From Caldisphaera sp. (GTDB lineage Archaea; Thermoproteota; Thermoprotei_A; Sulfolobales; Acidilobaceae): a stretch of DNA of 62,403 nucleotides. A model generated the notes under the pieces. That model ran no database searches. It saw nothing but the letters and a program-made list of their open reading frames with translations, and had not been told where the DNA came from. The stretch spans positions 1 through 62,403 of the forward strand of contig PNIA01000002.1 in the NCBI GenBank assembly GCA_002877855.1, read 5' to 3'. This document shows positions 24,548 to 34,179 of this stretch, piece after piece. Position numbers and translations under genes: made by a program. Each line of letters begins with the position of its first letter. The stretch's first letter is position 1.

Positions 24548-25915
24548 TTAACATTGCCAATTATTTGACCAAGGTAAACAATATCTATAAATTAAATTGC
24601 TTATTTTAACTATCTCTTTAATATTTACATCTTTCATATCAAATAAAAAGCCTATTGGGCATCTTTCTTTGCAATTGATTTCATATGACAAACCTTTAAA
24701 TTCTATCTTTATTACATTTCTTTTTCCATATATTTTAAATTTATTATTGTTGAACCAATCTTTTTCCTTAGAATATAATAGGTTTACACTTAAATCCTTT
24801 GGAGGTTTTTTTAGCTTTGCTGAAATCGAAGCCATATCTATTGCTTTTTTAATTTCATATACGCTTCCTCTAGCTTTTACACTAACTTCCCCAGTTAATA
24901 TAATACTAATCCCTGCCTCATAGGACAAAAACGTTGCAAGCCCATTTAAACCTATAGAGTCTACATCTGATAGCTCTTCCACATTATTTAAGCCTATCAT
25001 AATTGGTGCATTTATTTTATTTGCTAAATCTCTAGCTTTAATTAAGCTATTTAAAAAACCAGGATATATTGGAGGCATCCCCAAAGGATCCAAAATAATT
25101 TTAGCCCCATTTTTTATCAAAGTATTAATTTTTTTAACAATATCACTATTTATTTCGTTAATTACAACAACACTTGCTTTATCCTTTATTAGTTCTTTCT
25201 TTTCTAAATATTCTTCTAAAGTAAAGCTCATTATTATATCTATATCCTTGCTGAACTTTTCTAAAATAATAGGTGGAGCATCTAGTCCAATTGGTACATT
25301 TAATTCATTTTTTAGCAAGTTTATTAAATTTTTTAAATAACCTAATTCCATGCCTGGAATATATCCGATAACAATTGCACTTGAACCATCATCAACATAA
25401 TTTTTTGCTAAATCTAAAATCGATTTATAATCATATTGATTGTTTAAAAAAACTTCAGAAAATATTATCATAGGTGGAGGTCTTAAAGGTATTCTCAAGT
25501 TTTTTATTTTATAAATAAAATTATTTTGTTCATTTACTTCCAATAATATCTTATTATTTATTTCTTCATTTATATCTTTAAACTCTTTTTCTACAGGGTT
25601 CTTTGGGCTAAATTTTTTTGGATCCAAATAAAACAAAAATTTGGCTAAACAATAATGACTTTCAGTTCCTTTAACAATCTTTCCTCCGTAATCGGAAAAG
25701 TCCCATATCAAATTACCTGGAACTATTATTACATCATAAGATTCCCAATTTTTTGGTAAGTTTTTTATTATTTCATCTTTACTTAAATAATATAAATTTT
25801 TAATTTCTATAGCATCAAAACAAAAATTCAATTTATTTAAATTAGATAATAAATTTATTATTTCATCTTTATGAATTGTAGAGACAAGCAATATTTTTGT
25901 CTTACAATTGCTCAA
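24548..25915 (-). CDS. Dihydropteroate-synthase-related protein
   Basis: A 455-residue protein whose second half is a TIM-barrel of the dihydropteroate synthase/pterin-binding type: SAIVIGYIPGMELG, IGLDAPPIILEKF, DPLGMPPIYPGFL, GLNNVEELSDVDSIGLNGL and AGISIILTGEVSVKARGS. The N-terminal 150 residues are an extra domain seen in the archaeal DHPS-related family (like Methanocaldococcus MJ0301). The precise reaction is not known; a role in modified pterin metabolism is plausible. The start is TTG overlapping the stop of the FAD oxidoreductase gene (TTGA). Confidence 0.8.
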   Translation of the reverse strand: MSNCKTKILLVSTIHKDEIINLLSNLNKLNFCFDAIEIKNLYYLSKDEIIKNLPKNWESYDVIIVPGNLIWDFSDYGGKIVKGTESHYCLAKFLFYLDPKKFSPKNPVEKEFKDINEEINNKILLEVNEQNNFIYKIKNLRIPLRPPPMIIFSEVFLNNQYDYKSILDLAKNYVDDGSSAIVIGYIPGMELGYLKNLINLLKNELNVPIGLDAPPIILEKFSKDIDIIMSFTLEEYLEKKELIKDKASVVVINEINSDIVKKINTLIKNGAKIILDPLGMPPIYPGFLNSLIKARDLANKINAPIMIGLNNVEELSDVDSIGLNGLATFLSYEAGISIILTGEVSVKARGSVYEIKKAIDMASISAKLKKPPKDLSVNLLYSKEKDWFNNNKFKIYGKRNVIKIEFKGLSYEINCKERCPIGFLFDMKDVNIKEIVKISNLIYRYCLPWSNNWQC

Positions 25916-27198
25916 ATTATTAGCAACTCCTTTTCTATTTTTCTATTTTCTAAACCAAGCCAAGAGGTGTCAAATTCAGTATTATCATAAAGTATTGTTA
26001 TATCTTTTCCAAGGGCTAAAGAAGCTGTAATTCTACCTATTGCGTCTCCCTTCATTATTCCGCTCCCACTAGTTCCTGCAGATATTAATAAGTTGCTATT
26101 AAATGGCTCATAAATTATTGGTTGTCCATCAAAGCTTATATCATAATGGCCAGCCCATGATGAGTATGGATATTGATCCTTTAACTGGTCAAAATATAAA
26201 GAAACAACTGGTAAAATACCATATGTATAAAAATTCTCTTCTGAAGAAGGATTATCATCCAATTGAATAGGTCTACCCAATTCATCGCTTAATCCAATCC
26301 AAAATGTTCCTTCACTAGGGTTAGGTCGTATGTATACTCCCTTGGGTAATATAGTAAAAGGCATAACGTTGTCTTTATTAAAGCCTTTAGCGTATAACAA
26401 ATCTTTTAAATTCGGATTATTAGCCTTTATAGAAAAAAGCTGTCTTTTTTTAGGCCTGCTATATGTATCAAAACCTATTTTGTTTAGATATAAGTTGCTC
26501 CATGCACCTAAAGATACTATTACTTTTTTATTCGCCTTTACTATATCACCATTATTTAATTTCACTCCTGTTATTTTTGATTCCTGCCATGGAAAGGGTT
26601 CGCCTTCTATACCAAGGGGTCTACTCGGCTCAACTAAAAAATCTTTAATCCCTATACCAAAATGAAATTCAACACCATAATCTTTTAGTTTGTTATAATA
26701 ATAGTTTATAATTTTTTCTGGATCTAAAACTCCTGCATTTTGGAAAAGATAGGATTTATAGATATCTGATGCATCTATTAAGGATGCCTCCTCAAAACTT
26801 GAAACACTGGATCTCATATGTAAATTCCTTTCAAGCAAATCATTTTCTATTTCTCTATACTCTATCCCCATCTTTTCTGCAACTTCTATCCCCATTTCTA
26901 TTTTGTTAAACTCCTTTTTGTCTAAAGCAAATAGATAACCTATTTTTCTCATTCCAAGATCTATGTTTTTATTTACTTGCAAATCGTAATAGAAATCGAT
27001 GCTTGATTTAGATAGCATTATATTTATTTTACTTGTAAAAGCCGCTCTAAATGCAGCAGCACTTTTAGATGTATCTCCTGCACCCGGTCCATCAGCCTTA
27101 TCTATTATTAAAATAGAGGACCCACTATTGTTTTCGATTATATGATATGCAGTAGCTAATCCCACTATACCAGCACCTGTTATTATAAAGTCTGGCAA
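25912..27198 (-). CDS. FAD-dependent oxidoreductase (DAO/DadA family)
   Basis: A 428-residue flavoprotein starting with the Rossmann signature IITGAGIVGLATAYHI and an acidic strand end (ILIIDKADGPGAGDTS). Later motifs are VIVSLGAWSNLYLNKIG and, near the C-terminus, NLLISAGTSGSGIMKGDAIGR, typical of amino-acid or sarcosine/glycine oxidase-type enzymes. It would oxidise an amine or hydroxy acid. GGGGTGA precedes the TTG start. It overlaps the DHPS-like gene by 4 nt, so the pair probably act together, but the substrate is unknown. Confidence 0.82.
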   Translation of the reverse strand: MPDFIITGAGIVGLATAYHIIENNSGSSILIIDKADGPGAGDTSKSAAAFRAAFTSKINIMLSKSSIDFYYDLQVNKNIDLGMRKIGYLFALDKKEFNKIEMGIEVAEKMGIEYREIENDLLERNLHMRSSVSSFEEASLIDASDIYKSYLFQNAGVLDPEKIINYYYNKLKDYGVEFHFGIGIKDFLVEPSRPLGIEGEPFPWQESKITGVKLNNGDIVKANKKVIVSLGAWSNLYLNKIGFDTYSRPKKRQLFSIKANNPNLKDLLYAKGFNKDNVMPFTILPKGVYIRPNPSEGTFWIGLSDELGRPIQLDDNPSSEENFYTYGILPVVSLYFDQLKDQYPYSSWAGHYDISFDGQPIIYEPFNSNLLISAGTSGSGIMKGDAIGRITASLALGKDITILYDNTEFDTSWLGLENRKIEKELLII

Positions 27199-27273
27199 TA
27201 TTTCACCCCATGATTAAAAAGTTTATTTGGATTTAAAAGCATAAAGCTATAAAGATATTAAAATTATTAAAAA

Positions 27274-27552
27274 TTATTTATTTTCTTTAAATATATAAAT
27301 GGGATTCCTTTTACTTGATGAATATAAAACTAATATACCTTCCTTTTCTAATTCATTTAATAATCTTCTAGCAGTTGAAAAAGCTATATTATATGAGTTT
27401 GTAAGTTTATATGGGGTTACATAGTTCATCTTTGGTAAATCTTTCTTAACTCTATTTATTAATTCCAGACTTAAATCAAATGCATTTACTTGTTTCTTCT
27501 CTTCTTTTGCCTTTGCTTGCTTAACTGGCTTTTTTCCTACTTCTTTAGACAA
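27274..27552 (-). CDS. rps25e: 30S ribosomal protein S25e
   Basis: A small basic protein of about 92 residues. After a Lys-rich N-terminus, the winged-helix body (ELINRVKKDLPKMNYVTPYK, then AFSTARRLLNELEKEGILVL) matches S25e, a small-subunit protein of archaea and eukaryotes. GAGGTGG is followed after 5-8 nt by TTG 27552, which I prefer. GTG 27561 overlaps the binding site and would add three residues. It lies downstream of the 144-residue gene at 27599 with a short gap. Confidence 0.85.
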   Translation of the reverse strand: MSKEVGKKPVKQAKAKEEKKQVNAFDLSLELINRVKKDLPKMNYVTPYKLTNSYNIAFSTARRLLNELEKEGILVLYSSSKRNPIYIFKENK

Positions 27553-27598
27553 ACCGACCACCTCAAACTTCTCCTTAACTACAAATTAAAAAATTTAT

Positions 27599-28033
27599 TT
27601 AAAAAGATATAGTTGTTGCTCCCCTTCCTTCTTCCCTTCTTTCTTCATTTATATCTCTAAATCTTACAACTATTGGGTTAAGTCTGCCCTCCTTTGAAAG
27701 CTCGTCTATCGTCTTTCTCATCTGCGTAGTATGGCCTATATCCATCTTTAATATTTCTTGCAACACATTAATTGTTTGATCCCACACTTGTATTAACAGA
27801 TCCTTCGGAGCATTTGTAGTAATAAATGGATCTTGCAACCAATCATCGAAGGCTTTTAAGGTTCTTATTATATGATTAAATGCTATCCTTGTGTGAATTA
27901 TTATATCAAGCCTATCAGAATCTCTAACTTTAGGATAGCTTTCTTTAAATGAGTCTAAAACTGCTTGTTGCATAGTAATCCATCTATCTAAGTTTTTTAA
28001 AAAATCATTTATATCTTGTCTATACTGAGACAT
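27599..28033 (-). CDS. Conserved crenarchaeal hypothetical (DUF2153-like)
   Basis: A 144-residue helical, soluble protein with conserved-looking tryptophans (DRWITMQQAVLDSF, FDDWLQDPFITTNAPKDLL, IQVWDQTINVLQEIL). Size and pattern fit the archaeal family DUF2153, of unknown function. The start ATG follows GGGTG. It precedes the S25e gene by about 45 nt on the same strand and is divergent from the aldehyde oxidoreductase gene. It could be part of a small translation-linked transcript. Confidence 0.6.
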   Translation of the reverse strand: MSQYRQDINDFLKNLDRWITMQQAVLDSFKESYPKVRDSDRLDIIIHTRIAFNHIIRTLKAFDDWLQDPFITTNAPKDLLIQVWDQTINVLQEILKMDIGHTTQMRKTIDELSKEGRLNPIVVRFRDINEERREEGRGATTISF

Positions 28034-28194
28034 ATTTACACCCTCAACTAATCAAGTTAGAATCTAAACCTATTATGCGTAGATATTTCCTTAAAACCTT
28101 AATATTTATAATAAAATCTAAATACCTTAAAAAGATCTCACAGCTATATTAATTAATAAATACCTTAAAGTAAATAAAGTTAAAGGGTGAGAAA

Positions 28195-30030
28195 ATGAAA
28201 GGCTGGAATGGTAAAATACTATGGATAGACTTAAATAGAAAAGAAACAAAAAGTTTTGAATACCCAAAAGAGTGGGCTCAAGAATACCTAGGTGGAAGAG
28301 GTTTAGCTGTTAGAATACTGTGGGAATACAATCCGCAAGGAGTAGATCCTTTTTCACCTGAAAATCTATTAATATTTGCGATAGGTCCATTAACTGGATT
28401 ACCTATACCCAGCAGCGGTAAGTTGCAAGTAGCATCGAAAAGTCCATTAACTGGAGGCTATGGAGATGGAAATATTGGAACAATGTTTTCTGTAGAAATG
28501 AGAAAATCAGGATTCGATGCAATAGTGTTTCAAGGCAGATCAGAAAGACCTATTTTACTAAATATAGAAAACGATAAGGTTTCTTTTGAAAGCGCAGAAG
28601 ATCTGTGGGGTTTAAACTCGTGGGATACTGAGGCTAAACTAAGGAAAAGATTCGGTAGATTTGGAGGCATAGTAGAGGTTGGTAATGGAGGGGAGAATTT
28701 AGTAAGATTTGCAACAATTATGAGCCAAGAAGGTAGAAGTGGAGGAAGACCTGGTATAGGTGCAGTAATGGGCTCTAAGAAAATAAAGGCCGTAGTTATA
28801 AAAGGAACAAAGAGTATTGATCTATATGATGATAAACTATTAAAGATAGAAGGAGCTAAAGCATTAAAAGAAGTTAGAGAAAGACCTGGATATAATTTTT
28901 GGATGAGAGAAGGTACAATGGCAACAATAGATTGGGCCCAAGAAGAAAGCGTTTTGCCTACTTTTAATTTTAGTGAAGGGATCTTTGATGATTTTAAAGG
29001 AATAGATGGATATACAATGGAGTCCATTAAAGTAGAACAAAGAGGATGCCCTAATTGCAATATGTTGTGTGGAAACGTAATAGTAGATTCAGAAGGATAT
29101 AAAAGTGAACTAGACTATGAGAATGTTGCTATGTTAGGAAGCAATATTGGAATGGCTAAACTAAAGGAAGTGGGAACACTAAATAGGCTTGCAGATCAAT
29201 TGGGGATTGATGCAATTAGCTTAGGTAGCATTCTAGGATGGGCCACCGAAGCAAGCCAAAGAGGTTTATTAAGCGGGATCGATGATAGAAAAATAGAATG
29301 GGGGGACTTCAAAACTTATCAAGATCTTATAAATGAAATTGCATTTAGAAAAACCAAGCTTGGAGATTTACTAGCAAATGGAACAAAGGGTGCTTGCAAA
29401 AAAATCGGTGGTTGTGATTTTGCAATTAATTCTAAAGGCTTAGAAGTAAGTGCTTATGATTGCCATACAGCTCCTGGCATGGCATTAGCGTTTTCAACAA
29501 GCCCTATTGGAGCACACCATAAAGATGCATGGGTAATTAGCTGGGAAGTACAAAATGATAGATTCTCGTATTCAAAAGAAAAGGCTGCAAAAGTTATAGA
29601 AATGCAAAGAATTAGGGGGGGTATGTTTGAAAGTATAACAACTTGCAGATTACCATGGGTTGAAATAGGCCTAAGCCTTGAGCATTATCCATTGTTATTA
29701 CAATATGCAACAGGAATAAAATATACATGGGATGACATATACACAATTGCAGACAGAATATATGCTTTAATAAGAGCATTTTGGATCAGAGAATTCAATG
29801 AATGGAAGAGAGAAATGGATATACCTCCCGAAAAATGGTTTAAAAAACCATTAACAAAAGGTCCATTAGCAGGAGGTAGGTTGAGCTATGAATCGTTTAA
29901 CCAGCTTTTAGATTACTATTACGATATAAGGGGCTGGGATAAAAATGGGGTACCAAAAAAAGAAACGTTAAAAAAATTAAACTTGGAATTTACAATACCA
30001 ACACTAGAAAAAATAATTAAATTAAGCTAA
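28195..30030 (+). CDS. aor: Tungsten-containing aldehyde:ferredoxin oxidoreductase family
   Basis: Oxidises aldehydes to acids with ferredoxin as electron acceptor, using a bis-pterin tungsten cofactor and one [4Fe-4S] cluster. The 611-residue protein opens with GWNGKILWIDLN and GGRGLAVRIL, typical of the family. It has GPLTGLPIPSSGK and GRSGGRPGIGAVMGSKKIKA, and the cluster motif CPNCNMLC (Cys285, Cys288, Cys292) with the fourth ligand likely Cys484. GGTGA with a 4-nt spacer precedes ATG. The moeA gene at 40976 serves the same cofactor class. Substrate class (AOR, FOR, GAPOR or other) cannot be fixed from sequence alone. Confidence 0.9.
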   Translation: MKGWNGKILWIDLNRKETKSFEYPKEWAQEYLGGRGLAVRILWEYNPQGVDPFSPENLLIFAIGPLTGLPIPSSGKLQVASKSPLTGGYGDGNIGTMFSVEMRKSGFDAIVFQGRSERPILLNIENDKVSFESAEDLWGLNSWDTEAKLRKRFGRFGGIVEVGNGGENLVRFATIMSQEGRSGGRPGIGAVMGSKKIKAVVIKGTKSIDLYDDKLLKIEGAKALKEVRERPGYNFWMREGTMATIDWAQEESVLPTFNFSEGIFDDFKGIDGYTMESIKVEQRGCPNCNMLCGNVIVDSEGYKSELDYENVAMLGSNIGMAKLKEVGTLNRLADQLGIDAISLGSILGWATEASQRGLLSGIDDRKIEWGDFKTYQDLINEIAFRKTKLGDLLANGTKGACKKIGGCDFAINSKGLEVSAYDCHTAPGMALAFSTSPIGAHHKDAWVISWEVQNDRFSYSKEKAAKVIEMQRIRGGMFESITTCRLPWVEIGLSLEHYPLLLQYATGIKYTWDDIYTIADRIYALIRAFWIREFNEWKREMDIPPEKWFKKPLTKGPLAGGRLSYESFNQLLDYYYDIRGWDKNGVPKKETLKKLNLEFTIPTLEKIIKLS

Positions 30031-30033
30031 GAT

Positions 30034-30972
30034 TTAAGAGAACTTTGAAGCGGCCTCTCCAGCAATTTCTTTATACCTATTTCTTACAGTTACCTCAGTA
30101 ACCCCAGCGACATGAGCTACTTCCTTTTGAGTCCTTCTTAGTCCATGATTTAAAGCTGCTAAGTAAACAGCAGCTGCGGCCAGACCGCTAGGATCCTTAC
30201 CAGCTGTTGTTCCTTTATTTCTTGCATCTCTGAGTATTTTTATTGCCTCAACAGCAACATAATCAGGTAATCCTAATGCACTTGCAATTCTATTAACAAA
30301 AAGTTCAGGTTCAATTACTGGTATATCGACTTCCAAATCTCTAACTAATAACCTATAGCATCTAGCAATTTCTCTTTTAACATCATTATCCTTTATAGAT
30401 AAATGTTTTGCTATTTCATCTATTGTACACGGCATTCTTAATTTACGGCATGCAGCATATAATGTTGCTGCAACAACACTTTCAATGCTACGCCCTCTTG
30501 TTAAACCTTTTTGAGTTGCATCCCTATACATCTTCGAGGCCTCTTCTCTAACTTTATTTGATAACTCCATATGTGTAGACAATTCATCCAATATTTTTAA
30601 TGCCTGATTAATATTTTTCTCTAAGCTACTTAATGTTCTACCCATCCTAAAACTTCTTTGCAATCTAAGCATATCTATTCTCCTAGATAAACCCCTAATC
30701 TTCTTCCCACTACCTTCATGAAAACTGCCAATATATACATCAATACCCATATTTGGTTTCGATAAAGAAATAGGACCTCCAACTCTTGTTCTTCTGGCTT
30801 TTTCATCCGGTGTATATGCACGCCATTCAGCTTCATCACCAATAACCTGCTCTTCTATAACTTCACCTGTTTCTAAACAAATTCTAGCTCCCATATTGGC
30901 ATCATAAATTATCTTATCTGGAGGGCATTCTACCTTATTGGATTTTTTCTTAGAACCTTCGGATTCTGACAT
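30034..30972 (-). CDS. tfb: Transcription initiation factor B (TFB)
   Basis: Recruits RNA polymerase to TBP-bound promoters. The 312 residues comprise an N-terminal ribbon region (VECPPDKIIYDANMGARIC and ETGEV), the B-finger/linker with EWRAYTPDEKARRTRVGGP, and two cyclin folds (about residues 115-205 and 215-312) ending in TQKEVAHVAGVTEVTVRNRY, the BRE-reading helix-turn-helix. Two of the usual four zinc ligands are replaced (CPPD and CLET), as also known in Sulfolobus TFB. It is convergent with aor, 3 nt apart. The window shows only one TFB gene. Confidence 0.95.
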   Translation of the reverse strand: MSESEGSKKKSNKVECPPDKIIYDANMGARICLETGEVIEEQVIGDEAEWRAYTPDEKARRTRVGGPISLSKPNMGIDVYIGSFHEGSGKKIRGLSRRIDMLRLQRSFRMGRTLSSLEKNINQALKILDELSTHMELSNKVREEASKMYRDATQKGLTRGRSIESVVAATLYAACRKLRMPCTIDEIAKHLSIKDNDVKREIARCYRLLVRDLEVDIPVIEPELFVNRIASALGLPDYVAVEAIKILRDARNKGTTAGKDPSGLAAAAVYLAALNHGLRRTQKEVAHVAGVTEVTVRNRYKEIAGEAASKFS

Positions 30973-31171
30973 TCATATCACCAGACCTTTTAAATGTTTC
31001 CCTCGTATAAATGTTACGCAAAGCTTATATATTCATATCGAATTGTAAATTAGAGAAATGATAAAAATTTAGTTATAAAAGCTTAATAGTATTTTTCCTT
31101 ACAAATATTTTTAGAAAAATGTAGAATTATAATTTAATTAATAAAACCCAAATAAAAAACGGGAGAGAAAA

Positions 31172-31951
31172 ATGCTATTAGCTACATGGAGGGAAATCGC
31201 TAGGACTATTAAGAGATCCGACATAGTAATTGAAGTAACGGACATAAGAGATCCTATTAGCACGAGAGCTAAAAGGGTTGAAGAATTTGCAAAAACTTTT
31301 GACAAAAAACTAATTTTAGTATTAAACAAGGCAGATCTAGTCCCTTATGAAATAGCCGAGCAATGGGTCGAGAAGTTTAAATCTTATGGATTAAATGCTA
31401 TTTATTATTCCATATGGAGGAAAAAGGATAAGAGAATTTTATTGAATTTAATTGAAAATTTATCTTATAAGAAACCAATAGTTGTATCATTAATTGGTTA
31501 TCCAAAAACAGGAAAATCGAGCATTATAAATTCTTTAAAAGGGAAGAAAAGTGCTCCAACAAGTCCTATACCAGGAAGCCCTGGATATACTAAGTCATTT
31601 ACTATCTATAAAATAAGCAATGGAATTTATATATTAGACTCTCCAGGAGTTTTTCCAATAGAAGGTGGATATCCTGAATCTATAATTAGAGGAAGAGAAG
31701 TTGATGAAATTAATGATCCTGTAAAGCCAGCAATAGCACTAATAGAAAAAATCCTTAAATTTAATCAAGATGCATTTTTAGAGGCCTATAATATAAACGA
31801 AACAGACCCATATAAGATTTTAGAAAAGCTTGCATTAAAAAGATCATGGATCTACAAGAAAACAAAAGAACCTAATATCGATGAAGCTGCAAAAACTATA
31901 ATAAGAGATTATCATAAAGCAAAAATAAAATTTTTTATAAGACCTCTATAA
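31172..31951 (+). CDS. Circularly permuted GTPase (YlqF/YawG type)
   Basis: A 259-residue GTPase with motifs in permuted order: G4 LVLNKADLVP (about residue 50), then G1 LIGYPKTGKSSIIN (about residue 111), G2 region SPGYTKSF and G3 ILDSPGVFP (about residue 155). This order is characteristic of the RbgA/YlqF/Nug group, which act in assembly of the large ribosomal subunit. The C-terminal helical domain is short. GGGAGAG precedes ATG. It lies alone and diverges from tfb. A ribosome-assembly role is inferred from the family. Confidence 0.85.
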   Translation: MLLATWREIARTIKRSDIVIEVTDIRDPISTRAKRVEEFAKTFDKKLILVLNKADLVPYEIAEQWVEKFKSYGLNAIYYSIWRKKDKRILLNLIENLSYKKPIVVSLIGYPKTGKSSIINSLKGKKSAPTSPIPGSPGYTKSFTIYKISNGIYILDSPGVFPIEGGYPESIIRGREVDEINDPVKPAIALIEKILKFNQDAFLEAYNINETDPYKILEKLALKRSWIYKKTKEPNIDEAAKTIIRDYHKAKIKFFIRPL

Positions 31952-32060
31952 ACAATTTCATTTATTTATTAAGATTACAAATAGTGAAAAGTACAACCTT
32001 AAAATCCAAAGAGAAAATTAATAAATAAGACCAATATGAACTGTAAAAATACTTTTATAA

Positions 32061-32462
32061 TTAGCTTCTAGTCCTAACGATTTTAGCTTTACCCATTATC
32101 ACCCAATATTCAACTTCAACTCCTGGTTTAAGTTTATCTAGCAATTCTGGCTCATCTGTGGGCTTCTCTACCTCTATTGTATCGTATGTTTCCATATCCA
32201 TAATTTGTAAATTGCTTCCCAAATCAGCTAAAACTTGACCGTTCTTCTTTTCTATAATTGGAACCTGAACCTGAGTATCTGATGGAGCAATCAATGTTTT
32301 CTTTTGCCCAGTAAATAAACTAACAGCTACTACATGAGCCTTAGCACTTCCATGTTTTCCCGTTTTTGCCTTAGTTATTTCAACTATTCTGCATGGTTCA
32401 TCATCTATTATTACATAGCTTCCTTTTTTCAGATCTCCAAGTGTTGCGAATTGCACACTCAT
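32061..32462 (-). CDS. Translation factor aIF5A (hypusine-containing)
   Basis: Stimulates peptide bond formation at stalling motifs and needs hypusine made from spermidine. The 133-residue protein has the KOW-like N-terminal domain with [14 protein letters not shown], where Lys36 is the modified residue, and the OB-fold C-terminal domain ending [13 protein letters not shown] follows GGTGA (reverse-strand context TCACC at 32467). It is separated from surE by a 221-nt AT-rich gap, so it probably has its own promoter. The agmatinase gene at 4921 feeds the polyamine supply. Confidence 0.95.
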   Translation of the reverse strand: MSVQFATLGDLKKGSYVIIDDEPCRIVEITKAKTGKHGSAKAHVVAVSLFTGQKKTLIAPSDTQVQVPIIEKKNGQVLADLGSNLQIMDMETYDTIEVEKPTDEPELLDKLKPGVEVEYWVIMGKAKIVRTRS

Positions 32463-32683
32463 TTACTTTCACCGCCAATATTCTATATTTAGATTAGAAC
32501 TAGCTAGCTTTAAAAATTAACCTTTTAGCTTGATTATTCAATTTTTATCATAAATATTTAAAAATTTTAATTATATATCTCAGTAAAAACAAATAGTAAG
32601 AAACTATTGCGTTTGAAAATTTTTTTATAACAGAGCAATAAATATAAGAAATAACATCTGAATTTTAATTTTTACTATTTATT

Positions 32684-33505
32684 TTAAACAGATATTATGT
32701 TTGATTTGGCTAAGGCATTGTTTATTTTTTCATAGGATTCATAATAAGTTAATGAGTCGGGAAGGCATTTAATACACATTGGAGTTAATGCTACATATCC
32801 TTTTTTAACAAAAAATACATCACTATTTATATCTCCTCCATTATATGCACTGTTAAGGTCGTCAGTGCTCCATCCCATAACATGAAAAATGTTTTCATTA
32901 GAATCTACATAAACATCCAAATTAGTTTGCCATGATATCTTTGCAATTTTTATACCTATGGGCCTTGTTGGAGGAAAATTTATATTAATTAAATCTAGCT
33001 TAGGGTCTTCCATAATTATATCAAAAGTATCTTTTATTATAATAGATGTTAATTTAGCTGACTCCTTCAACAGATCTTCTTGCTCTTTATTTTTTATACC
33101 TCTTAATATAGCAAAACTAACAGCAAATGACTTATAGCCGAACAATGCTCCTTCCAATGCTCCTCCTATTGTACCACTTGTAAAGAAATCCATTAACCCC
33201 ATATTTGGACCTATATTTATACCTGAAACAACCAATTTTATATCAACATCTTTTAGTAAATGCCTTATAGCTATTGCAATCGCATCAGCTGGTTTACCAT
33301 CAATCGCCCATGACTTTTTAGCATTTTGTAAATCCCTTTTCTCTACCCTAACCTCAAAAGAGTGAGATTTTCCTGAACCGCTGACTTGATTTTTTGGAGC
33401 GACAACATAAATATCAAATCCTATTTTGTTAAGTTCTTCTGCTAGAAACTTAAGTCCTATGCTATCTATACCATCATCATTTGTTATCAATATTGAATTT
33501 CTCAT
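32684..33505 (-). CDS. surE: 5'-nucleotidase SurE
   Basis: A metal-dependent phosphatase acting on nucleoside monophosphates. The 273 residues open with ILITNDDGID (metal-binding Asn-Asp-Asp), followed by VVAPKNQVSGSGKSHSFEVR, AIDGKPADAIAIAIRHL, and VVSGINIGPNMGLMDFFTSGTIGGALEG, all SurE landmarks. Length is normal. It reads toward the aIF5A gene, with a 221-nt gap, and diverges from 33694. Confidence 0.95.
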   Translation of the reverse strand: MRNSILITNDDGIDSIGLKFLAEELNKIGFDIYVVAPKNQVSGSGKSHSFEVRVEKRDLQNAKKSWAIDGKPADAIAIAIRHLLKDVDIKLVVSGINIGPNMGLMDFFTSGTIGGALEGALFGYKSFAVSFAILRGIKNKEQEDLLKESAKLTSIIIKDTFDIIMEDPKLDLININFPPTRPIGIKIAKISWQTNLDVYVDSNENIFHVMGWSTDDLNSAYNGGDINSDVFFVKKGYVALTPMCIKCLPDSLTYYESYEKINNALAKSNIISV

Positions 33506-33693
33506 TAGCTATTCACCGAGCTTGCTATTAGCAATAATTAGTTGTTTTGCTACATATTTATATTTATTCTACTTCTGCACTATAAAATTAATTCAAAACT
33601 CTACAGCTTATTTAAATTTTGTATTAATAATTGTATAATAATAGTTAAAAATATTAGTCCTTAAAAACATAGATAGCAAGAGGCGCGAGTGAA

Positions 33694-34038
33694 TTGCAAA
33701 ATGAGAAAGAACCGTTTTTATTTAAAAGTTTTGATAAAGTAATTGGGATAGCTCACAATCTAAATGAGCTAAAAAATGAAATGGAAAGACTGTCAAATTT
33801 AGATCCCTCGGCAGTTAACTATCACTTAAAAGAAGGGCACATCGTTAATTGGTTAAAATATTTAGGGGAAGAAGAGATAGCAAAAAAACTAGAGGGTATT
33901 GATAATGTTAAAGAGGCATTAAATGTACTTACCTATAAGCAAGAAAGCAAAAAACAAGAAGAAATACAACAAACATGGCAACAAGCTACTAAAGGAAGAA
34001 AAAGAGGAAGTAAAAGAAAAAAGCAGAATATGCCATAA
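33694..34038 (+). CDS. Small conserved hypothetical with YHL-GH-NWL motif (DUF5752-like)
   Basis: A 114-residue protein. The core EPFLFKSFDKVIGIAHNLNE and AVNYHLKEGHIVNWLKYLGE (about residues 39-58) resembles archaeal DUF5752-type domains, which also carry a 'YHl..ghi..WL' stretch. The C-terminus is a Lys/Arg/Gln-rich tail (KGRKRGSKRKKQNMP) suited to nucleic-acid or acidic-protein contact. The start is TTG after AGGCGCGAG. The function is unknown. It precedes the PGI/PMI gene by about 140 nt. Confidence 0.55.
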   Translation: MQNEKEPFLFKSFDKVIGIAHNLNELKNEMERLSNLDPSAVNYHLKEGHIVNWLKYLGEEEIAKKLEGIDNVKEALNVLTYKQESKKQEEIQQTWQQATKGRKRGSKRKKQNMP

Positions 34039-34179
34039 TTATCCCTTTAGAGCATAAGCATTTTTATTTATAAAAAAGCATATTATTTTCTCTTTTAAAC
34101 TGTTTTGGTCTTCATAAAAATTTATAATTATACTACACCAACATTAAGAGAGGGATTTTAACATTTAGTGGGTGATAAT

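Noticed and set aside
28530..29060. Long minus-strand frame of 176 codons inside the aldehyde oxidoreductase gene
   Set aside because: It lies opposite a clearly conserved gene and has no ribosome binding site or recognisable protein pattern.
30880..30972. TFB zinc ribbon has only two of the four usual cysteines
   Set aside because: Sulfolobus TFB shows the same replaced positions (CPPDK and C-x-ETG), so this is a known crenarchaeal feature and not a defect.
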